Shown here: in pieces, positions 34,787 to 42,745 of the stretch
Position numbering within the stretch: the stretch's first letter is position 1
Layout of the letters: every line of letters begins with the position of its first letter
NCBI GenBank assembly: GCA_934643825.1
Contig: CAKUCW010000002.1
Location: 1 to 64,000 of the forward strand
Direction: 5' to 3'
Origin: an uncultured Clostridia bacterium
Lineage (GTDB): Bacteria > Bacillota > Clostridia > Christensenellales > Aristaeellaceae
DNA: 64,000 nucleotides
Notes under the pieces: generated by a model
What the model saw: the letters and a program-made list of their open reading frames with translations, nothing else
Databases searched by the model: none
Told to the model about the DNA's origin: nothing
Made by a program: the position numbers and the translations under genes

Positions 34787-35450
34787 CAACGCCGTGCCGG
34801 AAGAAAAGAAGCCCGGCTACCCGATGCCCAAGCGCAAGTATACGCCGCTGTATACCATCATCGTCTTTTTATATGGGCTGCTGGTCAAGCTGCTGTTCTT
34901 CATGAAGATCGAAGGCAGGGAGAACATCCCCAAGGATCGCAACTGCATCCTGATGGGCAACCATCAGTGCCTGCTCGATCCGGTGACGCTTGCGCTGTGC
35001 GTGCCGGACAGAGAGATTCACTTCATGGGCAAAAAGGAGCTGTTTGAAAACAAGTTCCTCGGCTGGGCGTTCCGTCAGGTTCACGGTTTCCCGGTCGATC
35101 GCGGCAACATGGACATGACCGCGATTCGCACGGCGATGGGCGTGCTGAAGGAAGGCGAAACGCTCGGCATCTTCCCGGAGGGTACGCGCTCCAAGACGGG
35201 GCACATGCTTCCGCTGCTGGGCGGCGCGTCGCTGCTGGCGCTCAAGAGCGGATGCGACGTGGTTCCGATCTATATTGAGGGCAATTACAAGCCGTTCCGC
35301 AGGATGAAGGTTCACGTCGGCAAGCCGATTGCGATGGATGACCTGCGTGCAGGACGGATGAATAAGGAAAGCTGTGAAGAGCTGACGCGCCGCATGGAGG
35401 CGGAATTTGCCCGTTTGAGCAGCGGAAAATCGCTTCCGCCCGCGAAGTGA
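34770..35450 (+). CDS. plsC: 1-acyl-sn-glycerol-3-phosphate acyltransferase
   Basis: The 226-residue membrane-associated enzyme has the HX4D motif NHQCLLDP and the substrate motif FPEGTRSKTG. A hydrophobic segment lies at about 30-50 (YTIIVFLYGLLVKLLFF). It adds the second acyl chain to make phosphatidic acid. The GGAGAG ribosome site lies inside cmk, indicating coupling. Confidence 0.93.
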   Translation: MENEHNNAVPEEKKPGYPMPKRKYTPLYTIIVFLYGLLVKLLFFMKIEGRENIPKDRNCILMGNHQCLLDPVTLALCVPDREIHFMGKKELFENKFLGWAFRQVHGFPVDRGNMDMTAIRTAMGVLKEGETLGIFPEGTRSKTGHMLPLLGGASLLALKSGCDVVPIYIEGNYKPFRRMKVHVGKPIAMDDLRAGRMNKESCEELTRRMEAEFARLSSGKSLPPAK

Positions 35451-35612
35451 CGGGGCTTCAAACGCCAAATAGCGGCAAAAGCAAAAAAATTGATAAAAAA
35501 ACAAATTTTTTTGCGTGAACAGCAGGAATATCGAAAAACAGATAGAATCAGTAAAGATGGGTAAAATGGAGAAATGGGTCTTCAGGATGAAAACGGGAAT
35601 GGGCAGGTGCGT

Positions 35613-36461
35613 ATGAAACTCACAATCGGAGAGCATGCCGGCTTTTGCTTCGGCGTGCGACGCGCAGTGCTCAAGGCGTTTGAATGTGCTGAGAAACAGC
35701 TCCCCTGCGTGACGCTGGGGCCGCTGATCCACAATCCGCAGGAAGTCGAGCGCCTCAGGCAGGCGGGAATCCGCAGTGTGGATTCGCTTGATGAGGTTGC
35801 GCCCGGCGAAACCGTCATCATCCGCAGCCACGGCGTGACGCCGCAGGTCTATGCGCAGTGTGAAGCGCGTGGGCTTTCGGTGATCGACGCGACCTGTCCG
35901 CATGTGGCGCACATTCATCAGCTTGTGCAGACATACAGCGAGGACGGCAGCGCGGTGGTCATCGTCGGCGAGGCGGATCACCCCGAGGTGGTCGGCATTG
36001 CGGGCTGGGCGCATGGCGCGGTGTTCATTTTGCCCGATGCGCATGCCGCTGAAGAAGCAAACCTGCCTGAACGCGCCATGGTCGTTGCACAGACAACGAT
36101 CCGGCGTGACCGATTTGAATCGGTTTTACAGGTACTCAGAAAGCGCGTGCCCGATTTGACCGAGCGAATGACGATCTGCGCGGCGACGAGCCAGCGTCAG
36201 CAGGAAGCCGAAAGACTGTCGGCTCAGGCGGACGTGATGGTGGTTGTCGGCGGAAAGAACAGTTCCAACACGCAGAAGCTGCTGGAAACCTGCCGCCTGC
36301 GCTGCCCGAAGTCCATTCTGGTGGAAACGCCGGAGGATGTGCCGGGTGACTTGGCTGGAGAAAACGACAGCGTGGCGTTGACAGCCGGCGCATCGACGCC
36401 GCAGTGGCTGCTCGAACAGGTCAGAGAGCGCATCGAAGAAAACAGTCAAAATACCCACTAA
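35613..36461 (+). CDS. ispH: 4-hydroxy-3-methylbut-2-enyl diphosphate reductase
   Basis: The 282-residue iron-sulfur enzyme performs the last step of the MEP isoprenoid pathway, giving IPP and DMAPP. Cluster cysteines lie in GFCFGVRRAV, DATCPHV and AATSQRQ/GGKNSSNTQKL regions. In many Clostridia IspH is fused to ribosomal protein S1; here the two are separate but adjacent. The start at 35613 follows GGGCAGG, a modest ribosome site; the in-frame ATG at 35574 would add 13 residues not typical of the family. Confidence 0.95.
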   Translation: MKLTIGEHAGFCFGVRRAVLKAFECAEKQLPCVTLGPLIHNPQEVERLRQAGIRSVDSLDEVAPGETVIIRSHGVTPQVYAQCEARGLSVIDATCPHVAHIHQLVQTYSEDGSAVVIVGEADHPEVVGIAGWAHGAVFILPDAHAAEEANLPERAMVVAQTTIRRDRFESVLQVLRKRVPDLTERMTICAATSQRQQEAERLSAQADVMVVVGGKNSSNTQKLLETCRLRCPKSILVETPEDVPGDLAGENDSVALTAGASTPQWLLEQVRERIEENSQNTH

Positions 36462-36560
36462 TTACGTGTTTCCCGGCGGTTTTCCACTGCCGTGATTCAA
36501 TAAAGTATGTATCATCCCCAGCCCCTGCTGGGTAGAGATACTTGAGGAGGTTGTACCCGC

Positions 36561-37691
36561 ATGAACGACATGGAAAAGAATCAGGTTTCCGAGAGCACCG
36601 AAGATTTTGCCGCGATGCTTGAGGAGACGATGGTCAAGTTCCGCCCCGGTCAGGTTGTCAAAGGCGTTGTCGCCCAGGTGAGCGATGACGGCGTTGTCGT
36701 GAGCATTCCCGGCAAGGCTGACGGTTTCATCAAGAAGAACGATCTGGTGACCACCGACTGCAAGGTCGATGATCCGATCGAGGCTGAAGTCGTTAAGCTC
36801 AACGATGGCGAAGGCTATGTGCTCCTTTCCGAGCGCAAGGTCATGGCCACCAAGAATTGGGAGAAGCTCGTTGCCGAATACGATACGGGCGCCTATGTGG
36901 AGGCTACGGGTCGTGAGGCCGTCAACGGTGGTCTGATCGCCGACGTCATGGGCGTTCGTGCGTTCATCCCGGCTTCTCATCTGTCCCGCCGCTTCGTCGA
37001 GAACATCGGCGAGTTCGTCGGCAAGACGATGACCGTGAAGATCATCGAGGTGGACAAGGCGAAGAAGCGCATCGTCGCCAGCCGCAAGGCGTACCTGATG
37101 GACGAGAAGAAGAAGGCTTGGGAGAAGATCGAGAAGGATCAGATCGTGACCGGTATCGTTCGCCGCCTGACCGACTTCGGCGCGTTCGTGGACATCGGCG
37201 GCGTGGATGGACTCATCCATGTGACCGATCTTGCCTGGCATCGCGTGAAGCATCCGTCCGAGGTTGTGACCCCGGGTCAGGAAGTCACCGTGAAGATCAT
37301 CGGTGTGGACAAGGAGAAGGAGCGCATCCAGCTGAGCCTGAAGGCGCTTCAGCCGCAGCCGTGGGATGTTGCCGAGGAGAAGTATCCGGAAGGCTCCATC
37401 GTCGAGGGCAAGGTTGTTCGCATCACGACGTTCGGCGCGTTCGTCGAGCTGGAGCCGGGTCTTGACGGTCTGGTTCACATCTCTCAGTGCGCGCTCAAGC
37501 GTATCGCCAAGGTTGAGGACGCCGTGCAGGTCGGTCAGACCGTGCGCGTGAAGGTTCTCAAGGTGGACAAGGAAGCCAAGCGCATCAGCCTGTCCATCCG
37601 CGAGGCGCTCACCGAGGAAGTTGATTACAACGCCGAGGTGCAGGGTCTTGACTTCGACGATCTGGACGACGCTCCGGCTGACGCTGAGTAA
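36561..37691 (+). CDS. rpsA: 30S ribosomal protein S1 homologue
   Basis: The 376-residue protein has four S1 RNA-binding domains (about 28-97, 112-180, 195-267 and 282-352; for example [20 protein letters not shown]). Gram-positive S1 proteins of this length help mRNA binding to the ribosome or act as general RNA-binding proteins. GAGGAGG precedes the ATG. Codon use is strongly biased toward GTC/CTG/AAG, as expected for a highly expressed gene. Confidence 0.92.
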   Translation: MNDMEKNQVSESTEDFAAMLEETMVKFRPGQVVKGVVAQVSDDGVVVSIPGKADGFIKKNDLVTTDCKVDDPIEAEVVKLNDGEGYVLLSERKVMATKNWEKLVAEYDTGAYVEATGREAVNGGLIADVMGVRAFIPASHLSRRFVENIGEFVGKTMTVKIIEVDKAKKRIVASRKAYLMDEKKKAWEKIEKDQIVTGIVRRLTDFGAFVDIGGVDGLIHVTDLAWHRVKHPSEVVTPGQEVTVKIIGVDKEKERIQLSLKALQPQPWDVAEEKYPEGSIVEGKVVRITTFGAFVELEPGLDGLVHISQCALKRIAKVEDAVQVGQTVRVKVLKVDKEAKRISLSIREALTEEVDYNAEVQGLDFDDLDDAPADAE

Positions 37692-37706
37692 TCTTTCATA
37701 AGTCGT

Positions 37707-37745
37707 TGATCGCCGCATGGGTTCGCCTGTGCGGCGATTTTTGCG
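37707..37745 (+). terminator. intrinsic terminator after rpsA
   Basis: ATCGCCGCA and TGCGGCGAT form a nine-pair stem followed by TTTTTG, shortly after the rpsA stop. Confidence 0.9.
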
Positions 37746-37880
37746 TCATGCGGAACGTTGTGCAGCGGGTATGCGGCGAAGGAAGAAAGAAGGCGTTTTT
37801 ATCAGGGGCTGAACCTGAAATACAGAAGCAGCCGCCTGTGACATTTCGGCGGTCAGTTTGCATGGTTCAGCCGTTTTGGA

Positions 37881-37909
37881 TTGACTTTTTGGTATCTTCA
37901 TTGTATGAT
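37881..37909 (+). promoter_or_regulatory. promoter of ftsH
   Basis: TTGACT (37881-37886) and TATGAT (37904-37909) are spaced by 17 bases, 48 bases before the start codon. Confidence 0.65.
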
Positions 37910-37956
37910 GAAGCCATCATAAATCGGGACGAACATGTCCCTGAAAGGATAAAGCT

Positions 37957-39870
37957 ATGCACGAGAAGAAAAATCCAAACAGACCGCTGATCGTGTATTA
38001 TATCATTGCGCTGGTCGTGGTGATGCTGCTCAATGCGCTGCTCTTCCCGCAGATTGAGCGATACAGCGTGAAGCAGGTTGAATATTCCGAATTCCTCTCG
38101 ATGCTCGACGAGGGGAAGATCAAGGCGGTCCAAATTGAGGATGCGCAGATTGCCTTTACGCCCGTTGAGCAGATCCAGGATGGCAAGGCGACGTATTACA
38201 CGACCAACCGCGTGACGGCGGATGATAAGCTGGTCGATCGCCTGCTGGCGGCTGGCGTAGAATTCGGTCAGGTCGTTCCGGAAGAAATGAGCCCGATCAT
38301 TTCCTTCCTCGTCAGCTGGGTGCTTCCGCTGATCATCTTCTATGCGCTTGGCTCGTTCATGTTCCGCAAGATGAGCCAGCGGATGGGCGGAAACACGATG
38401 AGCTTCGGCAAATCGAACGCCAAAATCTATGTGGAAGCGCAGACCGGCAAGACGTTTGACGACGTTGCGGGCGAGGATGAAGCGAAGGATGCACTCAAGG
38501 AGATCGTCGATTTCCTGCATGATCCGCAGAAATACCGCGATATCGGCGCGAAGCTGCCCAAGGGTGCGCTGCTTGTCGGACCTCCCGGCACGGGCAAAAC
38601 CCTGCTTGCCAAAGCGGTTGCGGGCGAAGCGAAGGTTCCGTTCTTCTCGATTTCCGGCTCTGAATTCGTCGAAATGTTTGTCGGCATGGGCGCGGCACGC
38701 GTTCGCGACCTGTTCAAGCAGGCGGGCGAAAAGGCGCCGTGTATCGTGTTCATCGATGAGATTGACGCAATCGGCAAGAAGCGTGACAGCGGCGGCATAG
38801 GCGGCAACGACGAGCGCGAGCAGACGCTCAACCAGCTGCTCACCGAGATGGATGGTTTTGACGCGGGCAAGGGCGTCGTCATTCTGGCGGCGACCAACCG
38901 ACCGGAGATTCTGGACAAGGCGCTGCTGCGTCCGGGTCGTTTTGACCGCCGGATTCCTGTCGAACTGCCGGACCTTGCGGGACGCGAAGCGATTCTCCGC
39001 GTACACGCGAAGGACGTGAAGACCGAGCCGAATATCGACTATACGCAAATTGCCCGCGCGACGAGCGGCTGCTCCGGCGCGGAACTGGCGAACATCATCA
39101 ACGAAGCCGCCATTGCTGCGGTGAAGGATAGCCGCAAGGTTGTCTCTCAGCGTGATTTGGAAGAAGCCATTGAGACGGTCATCGCCGGTTATCAGCGCAA
39201 GAACGCCGTCGTTTCCCCGCGTGATAAGCTGACGGTGTCCTACCACGAGTGCGGTCACGCGCTGGTGGCGGCGAAGCTCAAGAATTCTGCGCCTGTGCAG
39301 AAGATCACCATCATTCCGCGCACGAGCGGCGCACTGGGCTATACCATGCAGGTGGATGAGGAAGAGCGCCTGCTGATGACACGCGAACAGATTCTGGACA
39401 AGATCACCACGTTCTGCGGCGGACGCGCAGCGGAGCAGCTCATCTTTGGGCGCATCACCAGCGGCGCGAGCAACGATATCGAGCAGGCGACCAAGCTCGC
39501 CCGTGCGATGATCACCCGCCTCGGCATGAGCGACACGTTCGGCATGATGGCGCTGGAAACGCAGTCCGGTCAGTATCTGAGCGGCGACGCGAATCTGGTC
39601 TGCTCGGATCAGACCGCGGCACGCATCGACGTGGAAGTCAAGCAGATTATTGCCAACTGCTATGAGCGTGCCTATCAGATCCTTGAAGACAACAAGGAAA
39701 AGCTGCATGAAACGGCGAAGGTTCTGCTCGAAAAGGAAACCATCACCGGTATGGAATTCATGGCGATTCTGGCTCCGAATCAGCTTCCTTCCGCTGAAGG
39801 CGAAAAGGCTGAGCAAAAGCCGGAGGATAAGCCTGCCGACTCGTCTACGGATGACGTCGAGGTGAAGTAA
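37957..39870 (+). CDS. ftsH: ATP-dependent zinc metalloprotease FtsH
   Basis: The 637-residue membrane protease has two membrane segments (about 10-30 and 107-127), an AAA ATPase (about 160-390; [39 protein letters not shown]) and a zinc protease domain with HECGH (in [12 protein letters not shown]). It extracts and degrades membrane and regulatory proteins. AAAGGA precedes the ATG. Length and order match FtsH throughout. Confidence 0.97.
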   Translation: MHEKKNPNRPLIVYYIIALVVVMLLNALLFPQIERYSVKQVEYSEFLSMLDEGKIKAVQIEDAQIAFTPVEQIQDGKATYYTTNRVTADDKLVDRLLAAGVEFGQVVPEEMSPIISFLVSWVLPLIIFYALGSFMFRKMSQRMGGNTMSFGKSNAKIYVEAQTGKTFDDVAGEDEAKDALKEIVDFLHDPQKYRDIGAKLPKGALLVGPPGTGKTLLAKAVAGEAKVPFFSISGSEFVEMFVGMGAARVRDLFKQAGEKAPCIVFIDEIDAIGKKRDSGGIGGNDEREQTLNQLLTEMDGFDAGKGVVILAATNRPEILDKALLRPGRFDRRIPVELPDLAGREAILRVHAKDVKTEPNIDYTQIARATSGCSGAELANIINEAAIAAVKDSRKVVSQRDLEEAIETVIAGYQRKNAVVSPRDKLTVSYHECGHALVAAKLKNSAPVQKITIIPRTSGALGYTMQVDEEERLLMTREQILDKITTFCGGRAAEQLIFGRITSGASNDIEQATKLARAMITRLGMSDTFGMMALETQSGQYLSGDANLVCSDQTAARIDVEVKQIIANCYERAYQILEDNKEKLHETAKVLLEKETITGMEFMAILAPNQLPSAEGEKAEQKPEDKPADSSTDDVEVK

Positions 39871-39875
39871 ATCAG

Positions 39876-39918
39876 CGAGGCTGTCAGGTAAAAACCCGAC
39901 AGCCTTGCTTTTTTTCTC
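39876..39918 (+). terminator. intrinsic terminator after ftsH
   Basis: AGGCTGTC and GACAGCCT pair around GGTAAAAACCC and are followed by TGCTTTTTTTC. Confidence 0.88.
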
Positions 39919-39960
39919 TCGTTTGTTGTAAAATAGATAAAAACACCGGGGAAGGAAAAC

Positions 39961-40227
39961 ATGAAGAACATTTTCATGATTCTGTGGCTGGCGATGAACG
40001 CCTTCACATTCTGCCTGTATGGCATAGACAAGTATAAGGCGAAACGCGGCGCATGGCGTATTCCCGAAAAGACGCTGCTCACGTTTACATGGCTTTTGGG
40101 CGGCGTCGGTGCGCTTGCCGGCATGCGCGTATTCCATCATAAAACCAGACATCGTGCGTTTGCAATCAGTGCGCCGCTTGCGGCGGTGATCAGCATAGCG
40201 GCTGGAATCTGGCTCCTGATGATGTGA
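39961..40227 (+). CDS. DUF1294 family small membrane protein
   Basis: The 88-residue protein has about three hydrophobic segments and the DUF1294 hallmark YGIDKYKAKRGAWRIPEKTL (residues 20-39), followed by a Gly-rich turn and HHKTRH. Function of the family is unknown. GGGGAAGGAAAAC precedes the ATG. Confidence 0.85.
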   Translation: MKNIFMILWLAMNAFTFCLYGIDKYKAKRGAWRIPEKTLLTFTWLLGGVGALAGMRVFHHKTRHRAFAISAPLAAVISIAAGIWLLMM

Positions 40228-40299
40228 TTCCGTCGCCGACGGAGGACGCTTCTTCCACAGGAATACCTTATATTATTGATAAAAAGGAGAGAAAACAAG

Positions 40300-41355
40300 A
40301 TGAACAAGGCGGAACAACTCCATGCGCTGCTTGAAAAAAAGCCGCGTGCCAAGCTGGGCTTCTTCCCGACGCCGCTGTATAAGCTCGAAAGGCTGAGCGA
40401 GCAGCTCGGCGTGCAGCTCTATATCAAGCGGGACGACTTTTCGGGCATGAGCCTGTTTGGCGGAAACAAGATTCGCAAACTGGAATACCTGATCGGCGAT
40501 GCGCAGGAAAAGGGATGCGACACGGTCTTTACTTACGGCGCAACGCAGTCTAACCACGCCATGCAGACCGTGACTGCCTGCCGTCGCGTTGGAATGGAGC
40601 CGATTCTGTATCTGAATGCTTACGTTCAGCCGGATGAAAAGGACGTGCGCTCGAACATGCTGCTCGACCGCATTTTAGGCGCTCAGGTGAACATCATTCC
40701 CGGTCTGCCGGAAGAGACGGAAGCGCAGACCGAGGAGCGCTGCCATCAGCTCGGCTTGGAACACGCGGCGCGTTTGGAAGCGCAGGGGCATCGCTGCTAC
40801 GACGTGCCGATGGGCGGTGCGAGCCCGGTCGGTTCGGCGGCGTTTATCGGCGGCTATCTGGAATTGATGCAGCAGTGCGAAGCGGCAGGCATTGCGCCGA
40901 CGCACGTTTATGCGGCGACGGGCACGGGCGGAACGCTTGCCGGTCTGGTTGCGGGTCATCGGGCGCTGGAGGCGGGTCCCCAAATCGTAGGCGTTGCCGT
41001 CAGCAGAAAGGACGAAGGCTACGAGGGGCGCTGCGCTGCGCTTGCCAACGCGTCTTTGGCGTGGCTGGGCAGCGATGTGCGCGTGACGGCAGATGATTTC
41101 ACCGTCGATCGCGGCTATTTCGAGCCGGGATATGAGCAGCCGAACGAAGCGGCGAACGAAGCGATTCGCCTGCTTGCGCGAACGGAAGGGCTGCTGACCG
41201 ACCCGGTTTACACGGGAAAGGCGCTTGCGGGTCTGCTTGACCATATCCGCACGGGAAAAATCCGTCCGGGAGAAACCATCGTTTTCTGGCACACCGGTGG
41301 CGCGACGGCGCTGTTTGCCGAGCAGGCGATTCTGGGGGATCTGGCGGAACGATAA
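40300..41355 (+). CDS. D-cysteine desulfhydrase / ACC deaminase family PLP enzyme
   Basis: The 351-residue fold-type II PLP enzyme resembles D-cysteine desulfhydrase. FFPTPLYKLERLS, the catalytic lysine in FGGNKIRKLEYL and GATQSNHAMQT (phosphate and substrate loop) are present. It should convert D-cysteine to pyruvate, sulfide and ammonia; related proteins use other D-amino acids or 1-aminocyclopropane-carboxylate. AAAAAGGAGAG precedes the ATG at 40300. It stands just left of the CRISPR remnant. Confidence 0.85.
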   Translation: MNKAEQLHALLEKKPRAKLGFFPTPLYKLERLSEQLGVQLYIKRDDFSGMSLFGGNKIRKLEYLIGDAQEKGCDTVFTYGATQSNHAMQTVTACRRVGMEPILYLNAYVQPDEKDVRSNMLLDRILGAQVNIIPGLPEETEAQTEERCHQLGLEHAARLEAQGHRCYDVPMGGASPVGSAAFIGGYLELMQQCEAAGIAPTHVYAATGTGGTLAGLVAGHRALEAGPQIVGVAVSRKDEGYEGRCAALANASLAWLGSDVRVTADDFTVDRGYFEPGYEQPNEAANEAIRLLARTEGLLTDPVYTGKALAGLLDHIRTGKIRPGETIVFWHTGGATALFAEQAILGDLAER

Positions 41356-41392
41356 GCGCATGTCCATGGTGGATATACATCCGCTGAATTGG

Positions 41393-41420
41393 GTCTCCCC
41401 TCGCGTGAGGGGAGTGAAAT
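41393..41420 (+). CRISPR. isolated degenerate CRISPR repeat
   Basis: GTCTCCCCTCGCGTGAGGGG followed by AGTGAAAT matches the two good repeats at 41822 and 41889 except for one loop base and a short gap near the 3' end. It lies before the XRE gene, about 400 bases from the rest of the array. Confidence 0.6.
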
Positions 41421-41474
41421 TGATACCTTTTATTGTATCAGTTGTGATATACTAAAGCGGAAGGCGGTGATACA

Positions 41475-41837
41475 ATGACGAGTATATCAGAACGGGTTTT
41501 AAATCTGAGAAAAGTGAAAAAAATGGGGCAGGAAGAGTTTGCTGAGTTCTGCGGATTATCCAGACCGTCCATTGCACGATATGAGGGTGGGAAGCCGATA
41601 AGCCGAATTGCAGCTCAAAAAATATCTGTTGCGTGCGACGTTCCAATCTCGTACATTCTTGATGAACAAAATGAACCCAGCCATTTTTCAGGTGGATTCT
41701 CTGATGATGAGATTGAAATCATTTCGATGTATAGGGCTGTTTCTCAAGATGGTCGAGATGCAACGAGATCATTTTTAAAAGCACTTTCTGGTAAATGCGA
41801 AAAATCCACCGTCGTACTGAAGTCTCCCCTCGCATGA
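41475..41837 (+). CDS. XRE-family helix-turn-helix regulator
   Basis: The 120-residue protein has an N-terminal Cro/C1-type HTH (about 5-62; MGQEEFAEFCGLSRPSIARYEGG) and a short acidic helical tail. Such proteins commonly control phage or plasmid-like elements. The last residues (about 112-120) and stop codon are encoded within the CRISPR repeat at 41822, so the original C-terminus may have been lost. The gene is AT-rich against its surroundings, and two CRISPR repeat relics flank it. GGAAGGCGGTG gives the ribosome site. Confidence 0.8.
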   Translation: MTSISERVLNLRKVKKMGQEEFAEFCGLSRPSIARYEGGKPISRIAAQKISVACDVPISYILDEQNEPSHFSGGFSDDEIEIISMYRAVSQDGRDATRSFLKALSGKCEKSTVVLKSPLA

Positions 41838-41988
41838 GGGGAGTGGATTGAAATCACGCCTGCGTGCCGTAGACAGCAGCCGACGCCGGTCTCCCCTCGC
41901 ATGAGGGGAGTGGATTGAAATCGTGCGTGCGGGTTCGACCCCCGCCACCGGTGCCAAGCAGTCTCCCCTCACCCCAGGGGAGCGAAAT
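41822..41988 (+). CRISPR. CRISPR array remnant: two intact repeats and one degenerate repeat
   Basis: Two identical 33-base repeats (41822-41854 and 41889-41921) consist of GTCTCCCCTCGCATGAGGGG followed by AGTGGATTGAAAT. A decayed third lies at 41961-41988. Spacers are 34 bases (41855-41888) and 39 bases (41922-41960). The internal CTCCCCTC/GAGGGGAG stem and the GTGGATTGAAAT end resemble type I-C repeats. No cas gene lies in the window. Spacer 2 contains a tRNA-like T-arm and CCA end. Confidence 0.75.
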
Positions 41989-42001
41989 CAACAAAGTCAG
42001 A

Positions 42002-42139
42002 ATGGAGGGAAAACGAAGGATGGTTTGGGCGGCAACAATCTGGATATGGCTCACATCCAGTGGCTTCGGAATTGTGCTGGTTGGAGCTGTGTTGCTGGAA
42101 ATTGTCATCCTAATTGCGGCGTTCAGCACGAAGAAATAA
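42002..42139 (+). CDS. tiny membrane protein
   Basis: The predicted peptide is 45 residues, or 39 if translation starts at 42020. It has a basic start (MEGKRRM) and one hydrophobic helix (about 8-42; TSSGFGIVLVGAVLLEIVIL), ending FSTKK. The ATG at 42020 follows GGAGGGA by about ten bases, which favours the shorter form. It lies directly after the CRISPR remnant. Single-helix peptides can be toxins, regulators of membrane proteins or random ORFs; nothing distinguishes these. Confidence 0.4.
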   Translation: MEGKRRMVWAATIWIWLTSSGFGIVLVGAVLLEIVILIAAFSTKK

Positions 42140-42154
42140 ATACATCTGACTTTG

Positions 42155-42224
42155 CAGCTTGTTGACATAAGCAAACTTGGTTTGAATAGCAACATCAAGG
42201 AATTCAGCTATTCTTTCATTTGCG
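42155..42224 (+). repeat. 70-bp repeat family D, copy 2
   Basis: This matches 33262-33331 over its full length, with about six differences. The same GAATAGC/GCTATTC hairpin is kept while the loop has changed. Unlike copy 1, the neighbouring terminator belongs to the small RNA on the other strand. Confidence 0.7.
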
Positions 42225-42240
42225 GGAAAAGATAACATGA

Positions 42241-42281
42241 AAAACCCCTGTTCGGCAGCGTCCATGCCGACAGGGGCTTTT
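42241..42281 (-). terminator. intrinsic terminator of the small RNA
   Basis: GCCCCTGTCGGCATGG pairs with CTGCCGAACAGGGG on the minus strand, followed by TTTTT. The plus strand reads CAGGGGCTTTTCTT, so the hairpin could also stop plus-strand transcription. Confidence 0.8.
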
Positions 42282-42430
42282 CTTCAGAAACAGGGAGAAA
42301 CCAAGAAGGGAGTCCATTGCTTCTTTGGGTGCGTCACGCCCAAAGAGCGGGTCATGCAGGAGCGTCCATCCCGCATGAGATTTGCGGAGGAGTGCGTCAA
42401 ACTCATTCACAAACAGGATTCCGGGAGGAA

Positions 42431-42446
42431 GTTAGATTGATCTAAC
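42431..42446. promoter_or_regulatory. perfect palindrome at the small RNA 5' end
   Basis: GTTAGATTGATCTAAC is two perfect seven-base arms around TG. It lies at about +3 to +18 of the small RNA, so it could be a repressor operator, a 5' stabilising stem-loop, or both. Confidence 0.5.
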
Positions 42447-42455
42447 AACAAGATC

Positions 42456-42484
42456 ATTATAACGGATCTTCAGCCGTCTGTCAA
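42456..42484 (-). promoter_or_regulatory. consensus promoter of the small RNA
   Basis: On the minus strand TTGACA (42484-42479) and TATAAT (42461-42456) are separated by exactly 17 bases. This is a perfect match to the housekeeping consensus and the strongest promoter seen in the window. Confidence 0.8.
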
Positions 42485-42573
42485 GAGATAAATTGAAAGT
42501 ATTCCTCTGGGAATTGTATATTTTAGAAAAAGCGAATCAGACGATCCGCTTTTATTTACATATAAGAAATTGC

Positions 42574-42745
42574 GTAAAATCGCCCGCATGAGCAAGACTT
42601 TGATGCGTGGCGGACTTCGGCGGAGGTGAAGGCGGGCTCAGCCCATTTACTCACGCATGGGCAACTGCGTAAAATCGCCCGCGTGAGCAAGAATTTGACG
42701 CATGGCGGACTTCGGCGGAGGTGAAGGCGGGCTCAGCCCGCTTTT
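42574..42745. repeat. repeat family C, two tandem units (minus orientation)
   Basis: Two units share (minus strand) GCGGGCTGAGCCCGCCTTCA, CTCCGCCGAAGTCCGCCA and GCGGGCGATTTTACGCA. They lie between the small RNA promoter and the histidine kinase stop. Confidence 0.75.

Larger units (their letters stand above)
42236..42449 (-). ncRNA. candidate regulatory small RNA with anti-Shine-Dalgarno motifs
   Basis: A transcript of about 210 nt is bounded by a perfect promoter and an intrinsic terminator. The 5' end can fold into a GTTAGA/TCTAAC stem with a TCAA loop. Downstream, CU-rich stretches complementary to ribosome sites recur: CCUCCC (42428-42423), CUCCUCC (42392-42386), CUCCUG (42362-42357), and UCCCU twice near 42310 and 42295. 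Two internal hairpins are visible (GCGGG/CCCGC; CTTTGGG/CCCAAAG). A 64-codon ORF inside has no ribosome site, so an RNA product is favoured. Confidence 0.6.

Noticed and set aside
37867..40152. 761-codon minus-strand ORF opposite ftsH
   Set aside because: Complete overlap with ftsH, arginine/histidine-rich, and no family resemblance: an antisense shadow.
41922..41960. partial tRNA gene
   Set aside because: Only a T-arm and acceptor end are present, exactly filling a spacer between CRISPR repeats; no anticodon or D-arm lies upstream. Treated as a spacer.
42216..42410. 64-codon minus-strand ORF inside the candidate small RNA
   Set aside because: No Shine-Dalgarno sequence before its ATG (the strand is CU-rich there), and the frame runs through the terminator stem. 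A non-coding RNA explains promoter, hairpins and terminator better.
42237..42440. 67-codon plus-strand ORF over the small RNA
   Set aside because: It begins in the terminator hairpin and has no ribosome site or promoter on that strand.
42236..42449. 6S RNA as identity of the small RNA
   Set aside because: The 5' and 3' ends do not pair into the long closing stem of 6S RNA, and the central bubble is not seen.
41393..42484. active CRISPR-Cas system
   Set aside because: Only two intact repeats remain and no cas gene occurs anywhere in the window.
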